Of a stretch of 64,000 nt of DNA, positions 17,009-26,700 are shown piece after piece. The DNA is taken from contig AP014633.1 in assembly GCA_000828835.1 (NCBI GenBank), forward strand, positions 558,001 to 622,000. Direction: 5' to 3'. Source of the DNA: Thioploca ingrica (GTDB lineage Bacteria; Pseudomonadota; Gammaproteobacteria; Beggiatoales; Beggiatoaceae). The position numbers and the translations under genes are program-made. Position 1 is the stretch's first letter, and every line of letters begins with the position of its first letter. A model generated the notes under the pieces. The model had not been told where the DNA came from, did not search any database, and saw nothing but the letters and a program-made list of their open reading frames with translations.

Positions 17009-17250
17009 CTAGCTACTTTCAGGGTAAAACTTCTTATCTAAAAGTTGTTCAACTGTGTAGGGGCAAGTCTTAGGAAAGGTGGATTCAGGCAGAGGAGTTT
17101 CCTCAATGACTAATTCTAAAGCACTTGGGTAAGCCTCGCTTACTCCCTCAGCAAGAAACCGGTTTAAACTCGGACTATCCTTCAATAAATCAATAAGTTC
17201 GGTTCGCTGATTATGGATAGTGGCTCTCCCTTAGATTGACGAGACATAAG
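17009..17250 (-). pseudogene. DUF29 C-terminal remnant
   Basis: Reading from about 17245 towards 17009, the frame gives IHNQRTELIDLLKDSPSLN and finishes CPYTVEQLLDKKFYPESS, then TAG. This matches the second half of the intact DUF29 protein at 6079-6519 (EIIDLLEESPSLK, CPYTLEQVLDDNFYPESK). The first half is missing or frameshifted (a QSKGES stretch in another frame just upstream). It is a decayed paralogue. Confidence 0.8.
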
Positions 17251-17299
17251 AAAATTGTTCCCCCCTGCCACCAACAGAGAACCAAGAGAGCTAAATGGA

Positions 17300-18346
17300 T
17301 TACAACGGATCAGTTAATACCACTTTAGGCGGTTGCTGAGTTTGAAATTGGATGCGTTTGGCCATAGCGGGATTCATATAAACCGTTGCTGATTCATCGA
17401 CTACCATGACATATTTAATTCCCATTTGTTGGGCAATTCGATGCCAATCGGATAAACCCGCTACAGTCAATGCGGTGGCTGCAGCGTCAGCACGGGTGCC
17501 ACTCGGATCAATTACCGTTACAGATGTGATACCTCGGACTGGCATACCATTACGTGGATCAATGATATGGGAATAATGTACTCCCTTATGTTCTCGAAAA
17601 CGCTCATAATTTCCGGAAGTGACTACACTTTCTTCTCCACTCACCAGAACAGCGGCTAACACCCCTTGACCACTGGGATCACGAATACCGATTCGCCAGG
17701 GCTCAGTGCCTTTTTTCCCCATGACTTTTAAATTGCCACCGGCATTAATAATCGCATTGTGGATACCTTGCTGTTGTAATTTTTTAATGCCTAAATCAAT
17801 AGCGTAACCTTTAGCAATGGCACCAAAATCAAGTTGTACTGCTCGGTTACGTGAAGAAACCTGATTACCTTTTATCTGAATATCAGCCATACTCGGTGCT
17901 TGTTCGATTAAAGTAGCCAGGGTGGTTGATTGGGGAAGAGGAGTATCGTCAGGAAACTCGTTACGGTGAAATCCCCACAATCGAATTAATTGCCCAACTG
18001 CCGGATTAAATAATCCTTCACTTTGCTGAGAAAACAATTGCGATTGTTTAATTAAAAATATTAACGAGTTGTCCTCAACGGTCCAAACTTGGCCAGCGGC
18101 TATGGCTTTATTAAGATCAACTAAAGGTCCTGGCTCCCACGCATGCCAACGATGGTGCATACTTTGAAAGTCATGTGCAATTGTATCGACCGCTTGCCTC
18201 GCTTGTTCCGTTGGAACTCCCCAAATACTGACATTGACAAGGGTGCCAAAAACATAGAATCCTTCTTCATACAATGGGTTGTGTTGACTACAGCCAGTCA
18301 AACCTAATCCACTCACTAAAATCCAAATAAAGAGGCGAAAGTACAT
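17300..18346 (-). CDS. apbE: FAD:protein FMN transferase (ApbE), lipoprotein
   Basis: The protein has 348 residues. A lipoprotein signal ends in the lipobox LTGC. Hallmarks of ApbE are present: DFGAIAKGYAID, the flavin-binding NAGGNLKVMG, HIIDPRNGMPV and the metal-binding GTRADAAATAL. ApbE attaches FMN covalently to threonine residues of partners such as Na+-NQR, RnfG and NosR. No NQR, RNF or NosR gene is in the window, so its client lies elsewhere. It follows the PhoX-like gene by 29 bp on the same strand and may be co-transcribed with it. Confidence 0.95.
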   Translation of the reverse strand: MYFRLFIWILVSGLGLTGCSQHNPLYEEGFYVFGTLVNVSIWGVPTEQARQAVDTIAHDFQSMHHRWHAWEPGPLVDLNKAIAAGQVWTVEDNSLIFLIKQSQLFSQQSEGLFNPAVGQLIRLWGFHRNEFPDDTPLPQSTTLATLIEQAPSMADIQIKGNQVSSRNRAVQLDFGAIAKGYAIDLGIKKLQQQGIHNAIINAGGNLKVMGKKGTEPWRIGIRDPSGQGVLAAVLVSGEESVVTSGNYERFREHKGVHYSHIIDPRNGMPVRGITSVTVIDPSGTRADAAATALTVAGLSDWHRIAQQMGIKYVMVVDESATVYMNPAMAKRIQFQTQQPPKVVLTDPL

Positions 18347-18375
18347 ATCAGTTTCAAATATATCGTTAAAATCAA

Positions 18376-20142
18376 CTATTTTATGGCCGGAAAGGGGCCA
18401 ATATAACCGGTGTAAGCCTTAGCTTCATCTGGCTGACGGAGCTTATCTTGGTCAGTTTCACCATAAGGGTGAGGTATCACACTCATTAAATAACCAAAGC
18501 CATTGAGGTTAGGGTAAAAGTAGATAGAAGTAGTTTCACTCCCATAAGGTGTGGTTTGAATTCGGGTTAGGTGGTGAGTGGTTAAATTATAGGCCCAAAC
18601 CATATCATTCTGATGCCCTTCCTTGGTATCTTCTCCAATAATTAAAGTATTATAACCTGAAATCGCGGTTATATTATCCGGATTAGCAATACTTTCTAAG
18701 TCACATTGATTGTGATCAGCAGTTGGTTTGGTACTTGCTTTTTCATTAGCTTGAATCATTTTACCCATGACTAACCCTTTGATATTTTTAGCAACATAGT
18801 GACTGCCTATTTCATTGTCGGTTACCAAATTCAGTGCATAAATACCACCACAACGGTTAAAAGGCAATTGGATATGGTTAGCCCCGCCTTGATCATATTG
18901 ATCATTAGATTGACCTTGTTTTTGGTGGTTCTCCATCCCGAGGGCAATTTCAGTGATGGCAACATAAAGCGTGTTAGTTGCCGAATCCAAGGTCATGCCT
19001 TCTAATTTACGCAATTCAGTCGTAGCGCCCATCATCGCAGCATAGCGGCGCGTTTCTAAATGAGCAGCAGCGGTTGCCATGTTGGGCTTAACTTTCAGAC
19101 ATTCCTGTCCAACTGTAGTATTGATCGATTGAAAACTTTCTGGACAAGCCTGATTAGCAGTCGGGATTTGAGTATCAAAAATAGCATTAAAAGTGATTTT
19201 CTGAGCCAGATAGGATTGGATTTGTTGATCCGTGGCCTGTCCTAATTTAATCCATTCTAAATTGGCTTGCCCACCTTGTTGAGCACCGGTTTGTTGCCAT
19301 TTCATCGCATACAAAGTACCCGCACTGAGATCCGCCGGTTTATCGGCCAAAAATAAGTATAACCCATTGTTAGAACCATCATCAGTCAGGTAAACCGTTT
19401 TGTTATCTGGCATAACATAAGCCAATTCTAAGGAGCGACGCCCCATCGCATAATGTTTTTTTACTGAATAATCGCTTTGTTCATTAAGAAGTTGGACTTC
19501 AATAACAAAACCGTAATCATAGGGATTCAATGCCAGTAAATTACCGCCATAATATCGAGCCATATATCCAAAATGGGTGACTTCTCTGGTAGTTAAATTG
19601 AGTGTTCTCGCATCGGGTTCATATTCTTCACTGCCCAAGTGCGTATTCCAAGCGGTGACACTCCCAGCACAAGGTAGCCATATGCCATGAATTTCAGACA
19701 CATCCATGAATTGAGTATTGATGGCGGTTAATTGCCCATTGGTTAAATCTTGTTTGAGTTCAGTTAGATAGAGAGCGCCAGGGAGATCTTCAAAATGTGA
19801 AATCATAAAGAGTTTTTTCCCAATGGGAATCAGAGAGGAGAAATCATTCTTATTGCTTATTTCCGGCTGACCTTCAGCCGATTTAAGGGGATTACCTTTC
19901 GCATCAACCAATAATCCAAAAATACCTTTTCCTACTGAATTCCCGCTACGCAAAAGCGTATGAAAGTCGATAGGATAGCTTTTATCCGCAATCCTAACTT
20001 CTTTGGCAACCAAGATGGCTCGTTTTTCCGCATCGGTCTCGGGTACCTTGACTGATTTAAATTCAAAGGTTGATTGAGCTGCTGTAGCGCTAACGATTAT
20101 TAACATGAAACTGATACTGAGTAGCTGATTTAATGTTGTCAT
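18376..20142 (-). CDS. PhoX-family (DUF839) alkaline phosphatase-like exported protein
   Basis: The protein has 588 residues and an N-terminal Sec-type signal (to about TAAQS). PhoX motifs are present: SVTAWNTHLGSEEYEPDART, VYLTDDGSNNGLYLFLAD, RKLEGMTLD, and CDLESIANPDNI with IIGEDTKEGHQND. PhoX enzymes are calcium/iron phosphatases with a beta-propeller fold that release phosphate from organic esters outside the cytoplasm. Classical PhoX uses a Tat signal; here no twin arginine is visible, so this branch may be assembled differently. Substrate is unknown. No Pho-box was identified with confidence upstream. Confidence 0.85.
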   Translation of the reverse strand: MTTLNQLLSISFMLIIVSATAAQSTFEFKSVKVPETDAEKRAILVAKEVRIADKSYPIDFHTLLRSGNSVGKGIFGLLVDAKGNPLKSAEGQPEISNKNDFSSLIPIGKKLFMISHFEDLPGALYLTELKQDLTNGQLTAINTQFMDVSEIHGIWLPCAGSVTAWNTHLGSEEYEPDARTLNLTTREVTHFGYMARYYGGNLLALNPYDYGFVIEVQLLNEQSDYSVKKHYAMGRRSLELAYVMPDNKTVYLTDDGSNNGLYLFLADKPADLSAGTLYAMKWQQTGAQQGGQANLEWIKLGQATDQQIQSYLAQKITFNAIFDTQIPTANQACPESFQSINTTVGQECLKVKPNMATAAAHLETRRYAAMMGATTELRKLEGMTLDSATNTLYVAITEIALGMENHQKQGQSNDQYDQGGANHIQLPFNRCGGIYALNLVTDNEIGSHYVAKNIKGLVMGKMIQANEKASTKPTADHNQCDLESIANPDNITAISGYNTLIIGEDTKEGHQNDMVWAYNLTTHHLTRIQTTPYGSETTSIYFYPNLNGFGYLMSVIPHPYGETDQDKLRQPDEAKAYTGYIGPFPAIK

Positions 20143-20742
20143 AGTAGCCTTTTTCCTAGCTAGAAGATCGATTTAATAAATTTGGCAGTGGGGTGTTTTA
20201 AAGTATAAACCCTCGGTGGACGAACACGACTTAGTTTACTTTGGGGACTTTTTTTTTAGCCATACCGCTTTCCCGTACCCTAAACTTTAGTCTAAAGCCG
20301 TATTTTGTTCAGTGCTGATTTAAATTGAGTTCATGATAAATTGATGGCAATCACTTTGTCGAAAAAATTCGCCTTTTACTCATCATCAATTCAGAAAATT
20401 CCCTATTCCCCAATCAAATATTAACTATTAAATTAGATTAAATAAATAAAAAAAATAACAACTGATGTTGATAAAGTAGATAAATGTATTAAATCTTAAC
20501 TTAAGACCAAAGTTAAATTTTTTCTCTTCAGCCAATTGTTACCAGGCAGGAAACGCTTTCTACTGGTAGGGTAGAAACCCAACTACTCAGGAGGATCCTG
20601 TGAGTTCACACAGGGTTATATCAATATGATCAACGACTTATTAATTATAATTCATCTTGTGTTGAATTGGGGTGGCCCCAATATAATTCATCACATTGAT
20701 CTCAAATGCAATTCAATTGCTGGGAAAGCATAGGGGGAAATT
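20143..20742. promoter_or_regulatory. 600-bp spacer with structured leader before the first giant gene
   Basis: No gene is visible. The last 200 bp contain a run of short hairpins: GAAA-CGC-TTTC and GGGT-AGAA-ACCC (about 20548-20580), CAGGA-GGA-TCCTG (about 20587-20599), CCTGTG-AGTTCA-CACAGG (about 20595-20613, overlapping the previous one) and TTGGGG-TGG-CCCCAA (about 20667-20682). The ribosome site GGGGGAAATT precedes the ATG at 20743. The alternating hairpins could be a regulatory leader; no known riboswitch consensus fits. Confidence 0.35.
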
Positions 20743-23700
20743 ATGAGATCACACCATAAGGAAACCGTCTATAAACTACCCATTCGGTTGACACGCCGCT
20801 TTATTCTAACGTTAGGAATTTTATTTTTCTTACCCATCCAATATGTAGCAGCCGCTATTATAGTAAATAGTACCGCTGATAATGTAGCTACTGACATCAA
20901 GTGTACCTTACGAGAAGCGATTCGAACAGTAGGTGGAATTGCAACGGCTGATTGTCCTAATGACAATAGCGGTATCATTCAGTTTGATAGTAGTCTAAAA
21001 AATCAAACGATTGATCTTAGTAATACTACCGATAATCCTACTGCTACTTTTGATACTACCTCACGCTTATACATAAATCCCACAAATAATCTCACTATTG
21101 ATGGGGCTGATAACCTCATAACACTTAGCAATAGTGCTACTACTGCTGGCAAGCGAGTATTAAGAATTGCACCCGGAAAAACCGTTACTATAATAGGAAT
21201 GACTATTATTAATGGTATGTATACTGCCGCTCTTAATGAGGGTGCCGGCATTTATAATGAAGGTACGTTGACACTAACTCGTTGTCTAATCAAAGATAAT
21301 ACCGCTAGAATAAAAGGTGGTGGTATTTATAATAAAGCTTCACTCACTTTAAATAATAACACATTTTATAATAACAAAACTGCCGTTAATGGCACTACTC
21401 TTATTGAAGGTGGTGGTGGCATTTATAATGAAACTACAGGTACTTTGACAATTAACAACAGTACTATTGGTAATAATCAAGCAGCCGGTTCAGCAAATAA
21501 AGGAGGTGGAATCTATAATGCAAATAACTTAACCATAAATAATAGTACTATTGTTTATAATACTGCGAATACCTCTGGTACTGGTGGAGGAATATACAGT
21601 GCAGGTGGAACAGTGACCGTTAAAAATAGTATTGTTGGTGGTAACTTAAAAGGAGCTGCTGCTAACGATTGCGGTGTTACTGCTCCTGGTGTTATTACTT
21701 CTGGTGGTTATAACCTAATCGTTACCGGAGGTGGCTGTACAACCGTTGGTACCGATAAATCTACTACGGCTCTCAGCACTATACTAAATTCGCTCTCACC
21801 ACCGAATTATTATTATTCACTCAACGTTTCCTCTAGTGGTAATGTTGCAATTAATGCTATTTCCAATGGCACTAATGGTTGTGGTACTGCTCCCCTTGAC
21901 TTTGATCAACTCGGTGTCGCTCGACCTCAAGGAACGGGGTGTGATATTGGTGCTTACGAAGTTCAACAACCTACTATTACCTATACATTTACACCACCAA
22001 GTCTACTTTCGGCAAAAGAAGATTCTGCCGGTACCCAAAGCTTTACTGTTACTCAAAGTGCAACTGCCAATTGTGGTAATGCTAGCATCCAATATACTAT
22101 TACTGGCACTGCCTCGCCGCCACCTGCTACCGATGCCGATTATCAAACGACTCTAACCAATGGACAAAAAACCACGGAAATTGAAGGCACGATTTCTTTA
22201 GGCACAAGTTCTGTACAATCAGGAGCGGTTAACTTACAGGTTACTCCAGATAAAACGGTTGAACCGGATGAAACATTTATTGTTACTTTTCCAATCTCAT
22301 CTTCTAATCCGACACTACCGACTTCCACTTGCCCAGAAATTCTAAATAATTATTTTGCCAGTCCTAAATTTATTCTGCCAACTACTACTTCAAGCACTTT
22401 TACGATTAAAAACGATGATTTGGCAGTGCTTAACATTACTCGCCTTGATCCTACGCCAACGAATGCTAATAGTGTGAGTTATCTGGTGACATTTAGTGAT
22501 GGGATAACTAACTTAGATGCGAGTGATTTTACGACGACCAATGGTGCACCTATTTCAAGTATTACCTCAACCGATAACAAAAACTACACGGTTACCGTTG
22601 ATATCAGTAACAGCATTAATGGTGATTTTCAACTCAAACTGTTGAACAGCGCTACCATAGCAGGTGTTAATCCAGATTTAGTTTTTAACGGTATTGAGAT
22701 GATCGGCGACACTTATACGATTGATAAACCGCTTCCCTATGTCATCAGCCTTGATATTGCTCCTGATTCCTATAAAGTAAGTACGATTACTATTCAATTT
22801 AACGAGGCAGTGAAAAATTTTGATCTCAGTGATCTGAAATTGACGCTTGATAATGGGAGTAATTTACTCACCAATGCTCAAACACTGACTACAACTGATG
22901 ACATTACTTGGATTGTAGGCAATCTCGATTCATTAACCGAAACAGTAGGTAATTATACATTTACCGTGATAGCGGCAGGGATTACTAATCGCATTGGTAA
23001 TCTACTATTAGCTAATAAGGATACCACTTGGGAAAGATTGCGACCGGTCTTTAATATGGCTAAACTCGGTGAAGGAATTGGTACCATTACCGTTAATGGA
23101 GTTGACTGTGGAAGTACATGTAGTAACAGATATGCCATCGGTGATACAGTCCTTTTAGTAGCGACACCCGATAAAGATTCTTACTTTGATAGTTGGGGAG
23201 GAGATTGTAGCTCTTCATCTCTTACTATGACGAAAGATACGAAGGTGATGAATTGTACTGGTACTTTTCATCTAAAATCTAATTTTGTCTTAAAAATCAA
23301 TAAAGCCGGTGAAGGAACGGGTACTATTACCGTTAATGGAATTGATTGTGGAACTACTTGTAATTCCGCCTATCCTAAGGGGAGTATCATCACTTTAACG
23401 GTAACGCCAACCGAAGATTCTTATTTCGTTAGTTGGGATGGAGCTTGTAACGCTTCACCTTTTACCATGACGACTGATACAACTTGTACAGTTACTTTCG
23501 AGAAGAAACCAACTTTTACCTTAAACATTAACAAAGCGGGGAAAGGGAGTGGTACTATCACTGGCAGTGGCATCAATTGTGGAACTGTATGTCAGAAAAG
23601 CTATCTCATCGATGATAAAATCTCTTTAATAGTAACGCCAGCCGAGAATTCTGTTTTTGTTGGTTGGGAAGGAGATTGTAGCGCTTCATCTTTTGCCATA

Positions 23701-26700
23701 ACGAAAAATATGAACTGTATAGCTAATTTCCGGGAAAAATCAAATTTCACCTTAAACATCAGTAAAGCGGGTAAAGGAACGGGTACCATTACCGGGAGTG
23801 GAATTTACTGTGGAACTCACTGTAGTTCCGTCTATCTTGAAGGGGAAACAGTTACCTTAACGGTAACTCCGGCCGAAAACTCCTCCTTTGGCGGTTGGGA
23901 AGGAGATTGTACCACGTCATCTTTTGCCATGACGACTGATATGAACTGTATAGCTAATTTCCAGGAAAAACCAGTTCCACCGCTATCCAAAACGATGATC
24001 CTAACTTTAACCCAACAAGGTACCGGTGAAGGTGAATTTGTTTTTCAACCAGCCGTTCCAGTAGATAGAATTGACTGCGACACCGATAAGAAACAATGTC
24101 GTTATACCATTGATACAGCTACTTGGATCAAAGTCACTGCCAAACCCAATTCAGATTCTCGGTTTATGGGGTGGTCTGGTGCCAATTCCAAATGTAACCC
24201 AAATAAAGACAATCAACTTGAGTTCTTTATGAGTGAAGATTATAGCTGCACTGCTGAATTTGAAAGTAACCCAAAAGTATTAAGCTTAGTTACGGTTGGC
24301 AATGGACAAGTAACAATCTCACCCGTAGGTAATTCGATTCCTTGTGAAACGGGGACATGTTTCCAATTTGCGGCTAATAGCGAAGTGAAGTTAACCCCTC
24401 AAGCCGGTAATGAATTCCATTTTTACAATTGGTCTGGTGATTCAGATTGTCAAGATGGTCAAGTGAAGATGGATACAGATAAAATCTGCGTAGCCACTTT
24501 TGGCGATACACTCCCGGTCAATTTAGTGTTGATTTATGATCATAGCCAAGGTCAAATTGCTCTCACGCCGGTCGGTGAAAACTGCGGAGATAATTGTCAA
24601 CGTTATAAAAGTGGTACTTCAGTCACTTTAACAGCGCAACCTCAGCCAGGATTTCAATTAGCCAGTTGGGGTGATTGTAGTAATCAAACGCAAACTACTC
24701 TGGGAATGACTTTAACTAAAGACTGGCGGTGTGAAGTCACTTTCATGCCCGCAACTAATCCGCCACCGATTGATCCTAATCAACCGGCTTATAGTTTAAC
24801 GGTTAATTTAATGGGAGGTGGTCTCGGTACCATTACGAGTTTACCCGGTGGAATTAATTGTGGTTTGAATTGTACTGCTCATTATCAGGCAAATACGGCA
24901 GTCAAGCTCCAGGCTGAACTCGCTCCTAATTCTATTTTTGTTGGTTGGAGTGAAAGTTGCCCACAAGGTCAAGTCTATTTGAATGCCGATAAAACTTGTC
25001 TAGCCACTTTTGAAGTGCCCGGCGTTGTAGAATGGACTTCACCAGCCCAAATCGATGTGACTGAAGAAGATAAGCCATTGATTCTAAAGGTTGGTCGTTT
25101 AGGCGGTAAATATGGTGCCGCTGCGGTAGACTACACGATAACTGATGTCACAACCACAGCTGGAAGCGATTACAACGCTACAACAGCAGGTACTTTAACT
25201 TGGGCGGCTGGTGATAATACCGAAAAAACAGTTACTTTAACAATCCTGCCAGATAAGCTCAAAGAAGAAACTGAAAGCTTAACGGTTACTTTAGCGAATC
25301 CTCAAGGCGGGGTGCGGTTAGGTACCTCAACCATGATAGCGGTTCGCATTGCAGATGTGCCGGCGTTTAGTAGTATCCAATTATCGATGCCGGAATATAA
25401 AGTGAATGAAGGGGGTAAAAAAGAAGCGGTGGTATTCGTCACTCGTGCAGGCAAAAGTGGGGGAACTGTCAGTACTGATTTCCAGACCATTGATGGTACC
25501 GCCATCGCTAATAACGATTACACCCCGGTTAGCGGCACCTTAACTTGGGCAGATGGAGATAGAACTCAGCAAGCGATTAAGATACCGATTCTCCAAGATA
25601 GCTTAAATGAAAATCATGAAACCTTTGGAATTCAATTAGCTAATTTAACCGGTGAAGCCCAATTTGGCCAATATGCTCAAGCGACGGTAACGATTGTTGA
25701 TACTCCAAGTATGGGCAGTTTAGAATTTTCACAACCAGAATACAGGGTCAATGAATCCGCTGGCAAAGCGACCATTCAAGTTAATCGAATTGGCGATAGT
25801 TCCGGTGAAGTATCGGTTAACTATACGACCACCGCTGAAGGTAGTGCCCAAGTTGGACAAGATTTCACTCCCAGCCAAGGTGTACTTCAGTGGACCAATG
25901 GTGATAGCGAACCGAAGTTTTTTGATATTCCAATCAGCGTTGATGAACAACCAGAAGGAGAAGAAACGGTTGACTTAAGCCTATCTAATCCAACGGGAGG
26001 TGCCAGTTTAGGTGCCATATCAACAGCGATTCTGAAAATAACTGATGTTGTAGACGACAATACCAATCCGCCACCAGCGACTGAAACCAGCACTATTCAA
26101 TTTACCGGTTCAACCTATGAAATCATGGAACAAGCCGCGATTAAACCGTTGGAAGGGCTAATTCGGGTTCCAGTAAATCGCACCGGTAGCAGTAAAGGAC
26201 CAGCAACGGTTAAGTATATGACTCAAGATGGGACAGCGATAGCAGGTAAAAACTACCAAGCCAGTCAAGGTCAAGTCACTTGGGCAGATGGCGAAACTGG
26301 GGAAAAATGGATTAATATCGATAGCTGGGATAACAAGTTAAAAGAAGAAACTAAGAGCTTTTCTTTATTGCTTTCTCAACCCAACGGGGCAGTACTTGGA
26401 GAATATCCTCAAACAACGGTTTTGATTAAAGACGACGATGGTAGCGTGGTGGGATTCTCCTCTAAAAATAATTACTTAGCTTTAGAAAAAAGTGGTCAAG
26501 CACAAGTGACTGTTAGTCGATCGAATAGTAGCGTTGGTCAAGCGACCCTCCATTACACTACCGTAGATGGCACTGCTAAAGCCGGTGAGGATTATTCACC
26601 AACAGAGGGTATTTTAACTTGGGCTGATGGCGAATCCGGCGATAAAACGATTAGCATTCCATTAATAGCTGATCAGATTACAGAAGACAATGAAACGATA

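Noticed and set aside
17300..20142. ApbE and PhoX-like genes as part of the copper/thiocyanate locus
   Set aside because: They are 13 kb away with many unrelated genes between, and no NosR/NQR-type flavin acceptor is nearby.
20543..20640. c-di-GMP (GEMM) riboswitch
   Set aside because: The conserved GEMM core bases and tetraloop/receptor pattern are not present; only generic hairpins remain.
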